Shown here: positions 10,558 to 22,577 of the stretch, piece by piece | Numbering within the stretch: position 1 is the stretch's first letter | Layout of the letters: each line of letters opens with the position of its first letter | NCBI GenBank assembly: GCA_016584305.1 | Contig: JACEEZ010023648.1 | Location: forward strand, 226,001 to 290,000 | Length of the DNA: 64,000 nucleotides | Direction of reading: 5' to 3' | Origin: Chionoecetes opilio | Lineage: Eukaryota; Arthropoda; Malacostraca; Decapoda; Majidae | The notes under the pieces: model-generated | Databases searched by the model: none | Seen by the model: the letters and a program-made list of their open reading frames with translations, nothing else | What the model was told of the DNA's origin: nothing | Translations under genes and position numbers: made by a program

Positions 10558-12141
10558 CAGTCAAACCTCGATATAACGGACTAAAGGGGGGGAGGAGTGG
10601 TCCTTTAAAGCCGATTGTCCGTTATAGCGAGGGTATTTTTCCAAGGGTGGAAAAATCTAGGTAAAACACAGGAAAATTTGTGAAATAAATTAGAAATAAT
10701 CACAAACACAAGCAGACCGTGTAGCTATGTTGGGAGGTAAACAGTGACTGGCGCTAAATGCTGGATTTGGTCTGCTCCTGCACGCTGTATAATAAATGAG
10801 AATTAATCACAAACACAACCAGACCGTGTAGCTATGTTGGAAGGTAAACAGTGACTGGTGCTACATAGCAAGCTCGCCCACGACTGCACGGGAGTGGTAT
10901 TAGGAGAGGTAGTAAGTCTCCAGGCTCGCTCATTACTGCTTGGTATGCTATGAAATACCATTATTCTAGGTGAATGTAGACATATAATCACATTTTAATG
11001 GCTATTATTCATACATATGAGTAAATAGATAAAAATACAAGCAAGGCACTCATCCACGCCTGGCAGCGCAGCGCGGCCACGGCAGCAGCAGTGTTGTCGT
11101 TAAGACATAATTATAAGACACAAGTTACCCATGTACTGTACACATGATGACATGATCCTTTCCTATCCTTACTTGCATCAACATTGAATTTCACAGCATA
11201 TTCACTGAGTTTGTCCTTAGCCTTGCGAATATCACTCACTGTTTGTTTTGTTTACACCATACTCGACACACACCCGGGCGACAGAAACACCAGACTCCAC
11301 CTTCTTAATGAGTTCTAATTTCTCTGCAATACTTAGATTCACACGCTTCCTTTTGTCACTTCCCTTCTGTCTCGATGCCATAATGACTTCACTGCACTGA
11401 ACAAGTCTAAATAAGCATATAAAACAACGGAAAACAGGCGAAAACAGCTTAAACGGAGCTTGTAAACAAGTGCTCCGACTGTCATATATGTACCACGCGT
11501 TCCGACTGGCGGACACTTGTGTAAAGGCGCCGTCACATTAGCTCCTTTTCTGTCGATCTCAGACGACGAGTCTGACGAGTTCCGACGAGCCAACCATGAA
11601 CGCATCCATGCACATTTTTAGCTAGTTATGCTTGTCAACGATTGACAATATACATAAGTAAGTGTATAGCAGCGATAGCCTGCCTGGGTGTCGGAGCCAT
11701 GTTTGTTTACATTCGACGTGCAAATAGTGCAGACGAACAGCTGTGTGTGTGTGACGCTGTGCAGTCTCCCGGGGTAGAAGCTTCAGCTAACACTAGAGAG
11801 GAGGAAGAGGAGGAGAGGCGAGGAGAGGGAGAGCTCCTACGAAGCGAAACTTAAGAGAAAGAGGTCACAAGAAGGAAGTCAAGAAATTGTAATACGTACT
11901 AATATTCAATATTTTAACCCACCTACACACCTTCTACAACTAAATCACTAGCAACACAGGCTCCTACCTTATATATCTTTATATCTGATACATTAAAACT
12001 CCTTAAAACCCAAGCATTCCAAAATAAAACGAAAAAAATTATGTCGAGTTGACGATTCCAGCGGCGATAAGCGGTCTGATATGCCATTCTTGCCCCCAAA
12101 TTTGTCTCGTGAATGGAGTCCGTTAAATCGAGGTTTGACTG
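10558..12141. mobile_element. Tigger B1
   Basis: TA-flanked with terminus CAGTCAAACCTCGATATAAC; the right end mirrors it ('TTAAATCGAGGTTTGACTG'). It contains a transposase N-terminal remnant at 11150-11381 and is nested in Tigger A1. Confidence 0.8.
11150..11381 (-). pseudogene. Tigger B transposase N-terminus (CENP-B-type HTH), frameshifted
   Basis: ATG at 11381 (- strand) starts 'MASRQKGSDKRKRVNLSIAE', then 'KLELIKKVESGVSV' and 'CVEYGVNKT', the pogo/Tigger N-terminal helix-turn-helix that binds terminal repeats. A one-base shift follows; the next frame continues 'TVSDIRKAKDKLSEYAVKF'. The rest, including the CENP-B C-terminal HTH and DDE domain, is not in the element. This remnant is the best evidence that family B is of pogo/Tigger origin. 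Confidence 0.8.
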
Positions 12142-12398
12142 TATATGAATAATAGCCATTCAAATATGATTATATGTCTACATTCACCTAGAAAAAGTGC
12201 TTTGAAGGGAAGTGCTTCGTGGGTTCCCATCCTGATGAAATTTTTATGGTCCATCCTGGTTCTGCCAGCTGCTCTTTTGCTGAGTAGCTTGTTCGGCAAC
12301 CGAGTTATCGTACGGCAACCGGTGCAATTATGAGTCTGAAATTCTGTTCGTGAACCGATTTGTTCAAAAAGTGAGACGTTCGAAACCCGAGGTTTGAC

Positions 12399-13035
12399 TA
12401 TCTCAACATTCTCCGATCATAACCAAGAAACACATCCTCCAACTTCTTCGTCAAAGCCCATGTCTCAAAACCATACAGCAAAACAGATCTTATACATGCT
12501 TCAAATACTCTTCCTCTATTTTTCAGTGGAATACGCTTGTTTATCAGCAGTCCCGCTATCTCTCTACACTTCATCCATGTAGTTGCTACTCATTTTCTTA
12601 CTGCTCTCTCCACTCCACCCTCGCTATCTTAACATGTCACCATGATAACAAAACTGTTTCACTTCTTCTATTACATCACCATTCACTTCTATAGTTTCTA
12701 CCTCTTCCTCTGATGACGGGCCCCCTTTGTTGATTCTTCTTATACACACTGGACAGCAAAAATCTACTACCCTATTCAGATTTCCTAGTCCCGAACATGT
12801 TTTATGGCACCACTTGTCACATTCCTTGCAACGAATAGAGTTTACTCCTACTCCACTACTGCACAATCCACAGGGAAACCATACCACTTGTATATTTTGG
12901 TCTATTTTCTTGCCTTTTACCATCGTCTTCGTCTTGGACATAGTCACCTTCAGACCTTTTCTCTTCATTACTTGCTTCCAATCTATAAATCTTCTCTCAA
13001 CTTCTTGCTTTGTCTCAGCTGTCAAGACTAAATCA
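12399..13035 (-). pseudogene. LINE-delta RT end with embedded PHD-like zinc finger
   Basis: It starts at the right with 'DDLVLTAETKQEVERRF', the Asp pair of the RT active site, then 'RKGLKVTMSKTKTMVKG'. It continues with a cysteine-rich module at about 12735-12905: C-x2-C, C-x2-C, a C-H-x2-C unit ('KWCHKTCSG') and C-x2-C ('CCPVC'). The spacing resembles a PHD-type finger. Further on are 'VKQFCYHGDMLR', then, more degraded, 'CIRSVLLYGFETWALT' and 'YDRRMLR', which abuts Tigger A1. The finger lies between the palm and the C-terminal domain. Confidence 0.75.
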
Positions 13036-13894
13036 TCTAACTTCTGATCTTTCTATAATTTCTGATTGGGGCAAAGCAAACCTTGTTTTGTTCAATGCCT
13101 CAAAAACCCAATTTCTTCACCTATCTACTCGACAAAACCTACCAGATAACTATCCCCTCTTCTTCAATGACACTCAACTGTCTCCTTCTTCTACAATGAA
13201 CATTCTAGGACTATCCTTTACTAAAATCTGAACTGGAAATCTCACACATCTCATCTCTTGCTAAAACAGCTTCTAGGAAGTTAGGTGTCCTGTGGTGTCT
13301 GCGTCCTTTTTTTCTCCCTCCCAATTGCTTGCTCTCTACAGGGGCCTTATCCGCCCATGTATGGAGTATGTCTCCCATGTTTGGGGAGGATCCACTCATA
13401 CAGCACTCCCAAACAGGGTTGAGTCAAAAGCTTTTCGTCTCATCAACTCCTCTCCTCTGACTGACTGTCTTCAATCTTTAAATCACTGCCGCAATGTTGC
13501 TTCTCTTGCTCTCTTCTACCGTTATTTTCATGCTCACTGCTCTTCAGAACTTGCTAACTGCATGCCTCCCCCCCTCCCTCGGCCTCACTGCACAAGACTT
13601 TCTACTCATTCTCATCTCTATTCTGTCTATCTTCCTAATCCAAGAGTTAATCAGTATCTTTACACTTTCATCCCTTTCACTGGTAAACTCTGGAACTCTC
13701 TTCCCGTTTCTATTTTTCCACTTGTCTATGACTTAAATCTTTTCAAAAGAAGAGTAACAAGACACCTCCCGAACTAAATTGGCTCACCCCTCTTTTTTAT
13801 TTTATTCTCTTACTGTCTTCTTTATAGGGACTGGCAACTAAGCGGGCTTTGTGTTACCCATTTTTGTTGTGCCCTTGGCCAGTTCCTTGTGATG

Positions 13895-13922
<28 letters not shown>
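13036..13922 (+). mobile_element. LINE-beta, 5'-truncated, poly(A)-tailed
   Basis: It encodes the end of an RT protein: 'LTSDLSIISDWGKANLVLF', 'NASKTQFLHLSTRQNL', 'SPSQLLALYRGLIRPCMEY', 'VSHVWGGSTHTAL', 'FIPFTGKLWNSLPVSIFP', 'KRRVTRHLPN' and a stop at 13777. A 3' UTR ends 'TTGGCCAGTTCCTTGTGATG' (20 nt) and is followed by about 30 A. A frame change lies near 13230-13290. The group is Jockey-like. Related 3' ends occur at 27003, 50811, 53811 and 61866. It is inserted in LINE-delta. Confidence 0.8.
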
Positions 13923-13923
<1 letters not shown>

Positions 13924-13926
<3 letters not shown>

Positions 13927-14543
13927 GCTCTCATGGATCTCATGTTCTGCATTCCTTTGTGATGACCTCTTCCATCACTACCACAAACAAAAGAGGATTA
14001 AGTACTGAGCCTTGATGCCCCCCACACCAGAGCTGGGCAGTATTTAAATACGTATTTAAATACATTTGTGTATTTATAAATGTATTTATAAATACCTTGG
14101 TTGTCATGTATTTAAATACTTGTATGAGTATTTAAATACATTATATTTAAATGCTCATAATATAAAATTGTATATACTTTTTTATCAGTTAATTTGGCCA
14201 TAAACCTGCCCAACTATTTGGCAATCCCAATGTTACAGTGAACCACTTCAAGGAAATTTCCTTATTTTAAGGAAATTTAGGCCTGAGAAGGGAATTTCTA
14301 AGGAAACGCAAAATCTAAGGAAATCCATTTTTTTCGGACATGTTAAAATTTGTGTGTATTTAAAATGTATTTACAAATGTATTTAAATACAATTGATGTA
14401 TTTAGTATTTAAATACATTCGTAAAATGTATTTAGTAATTAGTATTTAAATACATTTCTCCCATGTATTTAGTATTTAGTATTTAAATACATTCAATGTA
14501 TTTAGTGCTCAGCTCTGCCCCACACCTATCTTAAAGGCATCTG
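13924..14543 (-). pseudogene. LINE-delta RT segment (motif around HQGSVL), cut by a hAT element
   Basis: From 14543 down to 14518 the - strand reads 'DAFKIGVG'. After the hAT element (14028-14517) is skipped, 'HQGSVLNPLLFVVVMEEVI' and 'TKECR' follow. 'HQGSVL..LLF' is the conserved RT motif before the YADD box. Joining at the 8-bp duplication CCCCACAC keeps the frame, which independently supports the hAT borders. The segment ends at the LINE-beta poly(A) tail (13891-13922). Confidence 0.75.
14028..14517. mobile_element. hAT short non-autonomous element
   Basis: An 8-bp duplication CCCCACAC lies at 14020-14027 and 14518-14525. Terminal inverted repeats are CAGAGCTGGGCAG and, in reverse complement, CAGAGCTGAGCAC. 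The interior is packed with TATTTAAATAC-type palindromic motifs. No transposase. Removing it with one duplication copy restores the LINE-delta frame. Confidence 0.9.
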
Positions 14544-15248
14544 GGCGGATATTTACCATTTCTTGCGAACGTTCACAACAGGCTTGCGAATTCGCAAGCC
14601 TTGTGAATGTTCACAATTTCTTAGGACATATTTACTAAGCTTGAGAACGGCTGTGAACGTTCGCAAAGTGTTCGCAATCTGCGAGTGCTCCTGACCAGTC
14701 GCAAGGCCTTGCGAACACTAAATAACTCAACAAAACCGAACCCAAACCTATCCTATACCTAACCAAAACTAAACATAAACATAACCTAACGAAACTCATT
14801 TGTAGCCTCATCTAACCTACCGTCAATAGTATTATTTCTGTAGTGGGCTTCCAAAAGTCCTAGAGATTCAGACCTACATCATCATGGAGATTTCTTCATT
14901 CTTAGTATTTTAAAACACATTTCCCATGGCGCAATTGAATAATAATGGCGCTACATGTATACTACCGAAAATCTATCTTTATTTCAGCCAGAAATGGTTA
15001 AGTTAGGTTAAATTAGATTAGGTTAGGTTAGAGATTGGGTTTGATTTAGTAACAATTGATATCAAGAAAAAATTAAAGTTATCAATACTATGGCAATGCG
15101 AAATAGAGCAATGTTTGCGGGGCGGGCCGGGAGGGGCGGGTTGGGCACCCCCTACACATGTAAACTAAACTTTATTTCCGATAAAAAACGAATGCCAGAT
15201 TAATTTACTACACGACTTATGTGTTATTGATGGTAGAGTTACGGGCCA

Positions 15249-15538
15249 TACCTATAGCCACCGCAGCTAGAGATACGGGTTCGTCATACCTATAGCCGCC
15301 GTGGCTAGAGATACGGGTTCATCATACCTAGAGCCGCCGCGGCTAGAGATACGGGTATATCATACCTATAGCCGCCGCGGCTAGAGATACAGGTTCATCA
15401 TACCAATAGCCGCCGCGGCTAGAGATACGGGTATATCATACCTATAGCCGCCGCGGCTAGAGATACGGGTTCATCATACCTATAGCCGCCGCGGCTAGAG
15501 ATACGGGTTCATCATACCTATAGCCGCCACGGCTAGAG
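15249..15538. repeat. 38-bp minisatellite with internal hairpin
   Basis: About 7.5 copies of a 38-bp unit; each contains TAGCCGCCGCGGCTA, two 7-bp arms around one base. Variation is limited to a few substitutions. Lies inside the Harbinger element. Confidence 0.85.
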
Positions 15539-15759
15539 TTGTTCTTGGTGCTCCATAATAGTAGATAAATGCTTGGTATGTAGATACGGTGCTAGGCAGT
15601 GGTAGAAAATGTACAAACTGCTGTTTTACGCGCCAAAATAGGTAGTACAGTCAAACCTCGATATAACGGATTAAAGGGGTGGGGGGGAGGAGTGGTCCGT
15701 TATAGCGAGGGTATTTTCCCAAGGGTGGAAAAATATATGGAAAAAAAAAATGTGAAATA

Positions 15760-16792
15760 CAGGAGAACCTCGTTTTTTCCGGCACCCTCGGGGGGGAGCG
15801 CATGCCGGATAACTCATTTTGCCATTGTTTTGAGAGTTACTCTTATGGAATCGCCCAAAATCCCAATAAATACTGTGGTTTCTGGAGGTGGTTGTTGTTG
15901 TTGTTTTAGGGCTGCGAGGATCCCTTGGGGAACACTATGAGCCCTGGTGATGTCCTATGATGCTATCACAGGCGCGGTAGTTGACCTGTCTTCCTCAGGA
16001 AGGCACAGGTGAGGCGGATGACAGCGTGTTGCCGGGAGGGGGGAACGCCAGCCGCCGCCAGCAGGGTGGGCAGGTCAAAGGTGTTGACGTTCAGGGCGAG
16101 GAGTTGAGAGTGTAGCACTACACGGTGTGAGTGGAAGCGCGGACACTGCAGCAGAAAGTGTTCAATAGTCTCCGGAAAATTCATGCACCAAGGGCAGTGG
16201 GGGTCAGGGGACAGACGGAGGCGATGCTGGTGAACCGTGAGTGTCGTGTGCCCCAGGTGGAGGCGGGTGAGAGTGACATCCAGGACACGGGACTTTTTCC
16301 GTATCCACGGCTGGGGGGAAGAGTCACTGCGGTATTGGCCCATGGAGGTGATGCGGAGGGCATCGCCGAGTGTGTTATTCCAGGTGGAACGGCAGACCCG
16401 GGAGATCAGACGTTTGGCCGCGGAGAGCGGCTGAGGGAAGGGTGTCATGTTTACATCTGTCAAGGCCATCCTGGCAGCAGAATCAGCCACCTCGTTGCCT
16501 GGGATACCAGCGTGGGAGGGAACCCACTGGAAGGTGATCTCCCACCCCTCGTTGGTAAGGTGAAGGGCCCTCTGGATGTTGTGGACGAGGGACGTAGAGG
16601 ATCGTGGATGGTGGGAGAGGAGGAGGTTGAGTGAGGAGAGGGAGTCTGTGTAGACCACAGCCTTGCCCAACTAAATTTCTGCCGATTTTCTCAGTTTTTG
16701 AAATAATTATACCTAATTAATGCCTGGGTTGATTAGTGCCGTTGTTTTGAGGCTGCTGTTGTTTTAAATGCCGGTTAAATGAGGTTCTACTG
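15760..16792. mobile_element. Tigger D1
   Basis: TA-flanked; left end CAGGAGAACCTCGTTTTTTC, right end in reverse complement CAGTAGAACCTCATTTAACC. It is nested in B2 and holds a LINE-gamma fragment. Sister copies: 53708-54078 and 61767-62494. Confidence 0.8.
15857..16672 (-). pseudogene. LINE-gamma RNase H and C-terminal region, 5'-truncated
   Basis: A 234-codon open frame (16670-15966) holds an RNase H domain: 'AVVYTDSLSSLNLLLSHHP' with the catalytic Asp, and 'FQWVPSHAGIPGNEVADSAA' with the conserved His and Asp. A C-terminal region follows with 'LTRLHLGHTTLTVHQHRL' and the Cys/His knuckle 'DPHCPWCMNFPETIEHFLLQ' ending 'CPRFHSHR', then 'CAFLRKTGQLPRL' and a stop. RNase H removes the RNA strand during reverse transcription. 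RT and endonuclease are absent by 5' truncation. The 3' end has a (CAA)n tail at 15890-15910. The open frame suggests a young insertion. Its group is the RNase H-bearing I/R1/LOA-like LINEs. Confidence 0.85.
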
Positions 16793-18146
16793 TAAATGAG
16801 AAAAAATCACACACAACCAGACTGTGTAGCTATGTTGGGAGGTAAACAGTGACTGGCACTACATGCTGAATTTGGTCCGCTCTTACACGTGAAATAAATG
16901 AGAAATAATCTCAAACACAACCAGACCATGTACCTATGTTGGGAGGTAAACAGTGACTAGCGCTACATCAGGGATTTGGCACACTCGCCCACGACTGTTC
17001 GGGACTGGTATTAGGAGAGGTAGTAAGTATCCAGGCTCGCTCATTACTGCTTGGTATGCTATGAAATTTCATTATTCTAGTTGAATGTAGACATATAATC
17101 ACATTTGAATTGCTACTATTCATACATATGAGTAAAGATATGAAAATACTTTCAAGGCGCTCATCCACGCCTGGCAGCGCGGCCGCAGCAGCAGCAGTAG
17201 CATCATAGAGACATTATAATCACCCCAAAATAGATAAAAAGGCAGAAAGTCTCCCGTAAAGTGATGGGTTATCCCTGAAATGTTGATGCTTTCTCTCACC
17301 GTCTGGCTAGTCAAGCTCAAGCTCTAATGAAAGGTAAACAAACTACGAGCCAGATTCAGCCGTGGCTTCCAAAGGTATTGCTTATTATCATGACTAATGC
17401 TCATTATTATATATATTGTATGGTTGTGAAGTGCAGTTCTATACACGTGTCACTATTTAGGTCAGTGTAGCACTGCGTTTCACCTTAGATAAGGGTGATT
17501 TAGGGTGTTGAGGTGACAGGGAGACGTAGCAGCGGCCACACCATAACACTAATAGTCACTATTTTAAACAATACACCTTCTACCACTAAATCACTAGCAA
17601 CACAGGCTCCTTCCTTATGTTGTCAATGCACTTAATATGTGATACATACATCAAAACTCCTTAAAACCCAAGCATTCCAAAGTAAAATGAGAAAATAATA
17701 CAATTATGTTGAGTTGACAATTCGAGTGGCGATAAGCGGTCTGATATGCAAAAAAAAAAAAAAAAAAAAAAGTAACGCAAATGGAGTCCGTTACATCCGA
17801 AGTCTGTTACATCGAGGTCCGTTATATCGAGGTTTGACTGTATAAACAAAATTCCTTTATATTGATTTTTATTGTTGCAATAATACATTTCTTACAAGAA
17901 AAAAAATTCTTCTACGGTTTTTGGTCACAATATATCCTTTGTATTTGTTATTTGTAGTGAAAGAGTTATTGGGGTGGCGTTACTTTCACTGTTTGTTTTG
18001 ATCGCAAGGAGCAGAGGATTCCTAGCTGGGAGCTGTTCACAAGACTTTCGTAAATAGTTCGCAAGGATAGCTCCCAACATTGAACAGCCCTCTATTCTGC
18101 GAACAGAAATTTGCGAACGTTCGTAGACTTGTGATAAATATCGGCC

Positions 18147-19019
18147 CTGATGTTCCTCCAGCTACTCCCACCTTTGATCTCGACCCTTCATATAGTGCCA
18201 TTACCAGCCTTACAAGCCTTTCCGTCGCCGCTACCTTTTGTCTTCGTAATCCCCATCTAATTGTTCTTGGAATCCTGTCAAATGCCTTTTCCAGATCCAC
18301 AAACACATGATACAGGCATTTCTTTTCCTCCTTATATTTCTCCTGCAGATGTCTTGTGATGAAGATTGCATCGGTATTTGACTTTCCAACCATAAAGCCA
18401 AATAGGCAGTCATCAATCTTGATGATTTTTTTAATCCTTTCACACAACACTCTCTCCCAAATCTTCATCCCATGTTCTAACACCCTCAAACCTCTGTACC
18501 CACCACATGACAGTACATCTCCTTTTCCTTTAAACAGTGGTAAGGTAAAACTGTACTTTCATTCTTCTGGACTTTTCTCCTCCCTCATATTTTTTTTCAA
18601 AAACTCGTTATTTTTTTTATACCTGTCCTTCCTGCTAGTTTCTGCGTACACCCGATGGACCTGGTGCCTTTTCATCTGTCATCCCTTTCAATGCTCTTAC
18701 TACCTCTTTTTCTAGTATATTTTCCACTGGACCTCCCGCCATTTCAACTTCCTCCAGCTCATTGTTATTTTCTACATTCAGCACTCTCAAAATATTATCT
18801 CCATCTTTCTCTCACCTCCCTCTCCACAACTTTGATTTCTCCGTTTTCGTCCTTTACATACTTTGCTCCTTGTACATTTCTCTTGTCTTTTCTCATCTGC
18901 TTAGCTAGTCTGAACATCTTCTGCCTTACTTCTGCTGTTTTCAAGTTCTGACTCCACTCCGATGCTTGTTTCTTTGCTATTGCCACTTGCCTCTTAGCAT
19001 CATTTGTCCTTTCTCTATA
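18147..19019 (-). pseudogene. LINE-delta RT N-terminal segment
   Basis: Reading leftwards: 'AKRQVAIAKKQASEW', 'RLAKQMRKDKRNVQGAKYV', 'EHGMKIWERVLCERI', 'DDCLFGFMVGKSNTDAIF', 'LYHVFVDLEKAFDRIPRT' (first RT catalytic Asp in FVDLEKAFD), 'WGLRRQKVAATERLV' and 'SKVGVAGGTS', which ends exactly at the Harbinger insertion (18146). This is the linker and RT finger/palm region. Between 18490 and 18790 the frame is damaged. RT of this type copies its own RNA at nicked target DNA. Confidence 0.75.
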
Positions 19020-19787
19020 CAGGGAGCTCCCGAAGATACGAGCAGTTAGGTTCCACCTGGCATACTCGTAAAGCGAAATCTCGTATAACGAAACACATAA
19101 CTAATGATAAAATATAGGTTTGGTTCCAGGATCCCATCAATTATAAAAAAAAAAGAAAAAAAAAAGACGTTTTTCAAGCTAAAATAAACTATAGCAAACA
19201 CAACAAACACACAGCATCTATTTACCCACACTGTACTACCTATTCTGTAGAAAAAGCATTCTGAAAGAGAAAATAGCACACAAAATAACATAACTGCACA
19301 TTAATTAAACATAAAACATGCATAACAAGCAAAAAAGACGTTGTAATGTAGGGGACGCCGCGTGATACAAGAGAAGGTAGTGTAGCGGTCCCAAGGTTGG
19401 GGCCGCACACTTGCTAATTACCCCTAAAGGTCAGTCCGCGCCATATGCTTAATTACCCTTCAGGTCACGCCTTGCTAGGGGTGACCTGACTGCGGTCCCA
19501 AGGTTGGGGCCGCACACCTGCTAATTACCCCTAAATGTCAGGCCGCGCCATATGCTTAATTACCCTTCAGGTCACGGCTTGCTAGGGGTGACCTCACTGG
19601 GGTCAACCAAATCCCCCTTTGTCCAGCCGGGGAGTGGTAGGGCGTGCCTTTTGAACTTGATAATTTTACTCACCCCAGTTTGAATGTCGTATCATTGGAT
19701 TTTCGATCTTGTATATTGAAAATAGACCATAATTTACTCAGCTCGTATCATTGATTTCTCGTATAATCGTATAACGGGGCCTCCCTG
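19020..19787. mobile_element. Tigger E1
   Basis: TA-flanked; left CAGGGAGCTCCCGAAGATAC, right in reverse complement CAGGGAGGCCCCGTTATACG. It holds a 107-bp tandem duplication (about 19386-19600). It marks the 5' side of the LINE-delta copy. Confidence 0.8.
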
Positions 19788-20457
<670 letters not shown>

Positions 20458-20560
20458 TAATTGTAATCATGATAGTAGTACTAAAAAGAATATTAAATCA
20501 TGATGATAATATGATAATTATGATTATAATAATAATGATAAAGATAATAATATGTACATA

Positions 20561-22007
20561 CACTAAAACCCTTATAACTCGGCACGATAGGGGCTCTGGC
20601 CTTGCCGAGTTATTCAAAATGCCGAGTTATGCAAATGCCTTCCTGATATGGGTAAAAATTCAAATTATTTTACAAACGTTCTTAACTGGCTTAATCCTCT
20701 TCTTGGTAGTCTTGGAGGTGCTTGGATCCTCCAAAGTAAGGGCATGAGCATGAGCATGAATCTTCTCTTCTTCTTTTTTCTTGATATCATAGAATGTGCT
20801 GGATTTGATATCAAACTCAGCACAAATAGCACGCATGGACGCACCTGCCTCCATCCTTGCCAGCACTTTCACCATTCCTGCAGGCTCAGGCCTTACAATT
20901 TCATTCCCTTCCTGCTGGAGACACCCTTGCGTGATGGAGCTGACATTTTGAAATACAGTACTGTATGATGTAATCCCAAAACACTCAAAATAGGTGGCAA
21001 AGTAAAGCAAAGGTCGGGTACCAGCGCGTAGGCTGACACATTTATGCGACTGAGGATATGCCGAGTGTAAGCTCAGGCTGGTACCAAGAGTCAAGGCCGT
21101 AGAGCGACGAACGACGAACGGCAGAGGAAAGATACCATAAGAGGGATATGTTTTGGAAGGAAGAGCAGCGATGAAGGTTGAAGACACGGGTATACCCGTG
21201 TCTTCCCGCAACCTTCAATGAATTTTTATTTTCATTCCATATCTGAAGGGATTAACAGATATTTTAACAAGATATTTTCCAATAAGTATTTAAGTATAAG
21301 TATAAGATTAATAGGTATTACAAATACGGCAATAAGTGATTTGAGTGACAATAATAGTTAATTAAAGGGGGTTCAGGGTAACGGGGTGGGTCTTAGTTAA
21401 GCCTGCCGCCATCCTCAAGGTCGCTGCCAGAACCCGCCAGGAAGTTTCTCTTACCGCACATGTTTACCTTAATACACGCCTCTATGGTTAATTAACTTCC
21501 TAAGATATATATTTCACCAACTTCATAACCGAGCAACGTTTCTGTTGATGTTTTTGATGAGTATACGGGCAAATCTGCATTATAGACTATTTATAGTCAT
21601 ACAAAGGCAAGGAAGTTTGAAGGAACACTGTTACCAATACACCGCCACGTGATACCTCAACCGACCCTGCCTTCCTGACAACTCTTGGTAACGATTTGAA
21701 GGCTCTGCCTCGACCTACCTTCGTCGGTACCTCGGCATTCGTCGCTCTACCGCCTTGACTCTTGGTACAAGCCAAAGAGATGCAGTTATAACTCGGCAAT
21801 ATGCCGAGATGCATTATTTTTTGCCGACTTTCTGTATACATGTTAACACAAGAGGTTGTGAGGGCATGATATGCCGAGTGTAAACCAAGAGATGCAGTTA
21901 TAACTCGGCAACATGCAGAGATACATATTTTTTTGCCGGCTGTCTTTGCCTTGCCAAGTTATATCAAATTCTGAGTTATACAATGCCGAGTTATAAGGGT
22001 TTTAGTG
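20561..22007. mobile_element. Tigger G1
   Basis: Left end CACTAAAACCCTTATAACTC; the right end mirrors it ('GAGTTATAAGGGTTTTAGTG'). TA lies outside both ends. Interior motifs 'GCCGAGTTAT' recur near both ends. It carries a transposase N-terminal remnant. Sister copy: 37423-38263. Confidence 0.8.
20664..20905 (-). pseudogene. Tigger G transposase N-terminal HTH remnant
   Basis: On the - strand the sequence reads 'GMVKVLARMEAGASMRAICA', then 'EFDIKSSTFYDIKKKEEEKI', the CENP-B-type N-terminal helix-turn-helix spacing of Tigger transposases. A Lys-rich stretch follows, with 'STSKTTKKRIKPVKN', and the frame ends at about 20660. No second HTH or DDE domain. Upstream (20910-21210) the open frame is not recognisably transposase. 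Confidence 0.6.
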
Positions 22008-22577
22008 TACATCTTTTTTACCTTGTGCCTTTTTACCACTTTTTGTGGTGTGGCTATTTCTAATCTTTCAATCTTTCATGGTAAGGATCCATATACACAT
22101 ACACTTCACATCCACACCCACAGGAGTGAAGTAATGCCACTCTCAGTTCCTGCAGGGATTTCAAGGTCACAATTCCTCAGCTTACAACCCTTAAATATTC
22201 TCTGCTAAGTGAACACGGGCTCTAGCGTTAAAGGAGACAGGCCCCAATTGTCTCTGCCCAGCTGTGGATCTGGACCCGTACCGTCTCTGACCTTACTGAC
22301 CTCTTAGTTGTAAACCTAACATGCTAACCCCTACATCCCTGGACAGCTATAATAATTATAATGATAATGATAATAATAAATGGTCTATTTACATGGCAGT
22401 CAGTAACTAAATTCATACATTTGGGGGATAACTATACATCAACTAAGCTTAGTTACTAATGCTTAATCTGAATATAAATCACCAAGAATCGGTGGAAGGG
22501 AAGAAATGAATGTGCACAGAAAGCAAAACTACAAGTGGAGGAAACAAGAATATGAAAGTGAATAGGCAAGGTTATTG

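Larger units (their letters stand above)
9607..12398. mobile_element. Tigger A1 (long, composite)
   Basis: TA-flanked. The left terminus is CAGACACGCCCTCAGTTTTC; the right terminus in reverse complement is GTCAAACCTCGGGTTTCGAA. The same two different ends occur on A2, A3, A4 and A5, so they define the family. It interrupts LINE-delta between 'RRMLR' and 'YMTG'. The interior holds a LINE-gamma 3'-end dimer (9985-10440), sequence shared with the core of Tigger B, and a whole Tigger B1 copy (10558-12141). Confidence 0.75.
15648..17840. mobile_element. Tigger B2
   Basis: TA-flanked; left terminus CAGTCAAACCTCGATATAAC and mirrored right end 'TATATCGAGGTTTGACTG'. It is nested in the Harbinger element and interrupted by Tigger D1 after 'TGTGAAATA'. 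Confidence 0.8.
14544..18146. mobile_element. Harbinger-type element, CTG duplication
   Basis: CTG lies at 14541-14543 and 18147-18149. The ends are GGCGGATATTTACC and, in reverse complement, GGCCGATATTTATC. Three-base CWG duplication and GGCC-type ends fit PIF/Harbinger. Subterminal regions are rich in 'TTGCGAACGTTCGC'-like palindromes, including a perfect 22-bp one at 14580-14601. No transposase is present. It holds a 38-bp minisatellite and Tigger B2. An interior block (14815-15010) recurs at about 34320-34510 and 35345-35470. Confidence 0.75.
9050..19019 (-). mobile_element. LINE-delta copy split by at least five later insertions
   Basis: Six separated - strand pieces read in order as one non-LTR element: 18147-19019, 14518-14543, 13924-14027, 12399-13035, 9392-9606 and 9050-9164. 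The protein continues across each gap once the intervening element and its duplication are removed. The intruders are Harbinger 14544-18146, hAT 14028-14517, LINE-beta 13036-13922, Tigger A1 9607-12398 and a LINE-alpha end 9165-9391. The 5' side stops at Tigger E1 (19020). The copy also has its own stops (for example TGA for Trp near 13945), so it is dead. Confidence 0.8.

Noticed and set aside
16131..16634. 167-codon + strand frame
   Set aside because: Antisense shadow of the LINE-gamma RNase H frame.
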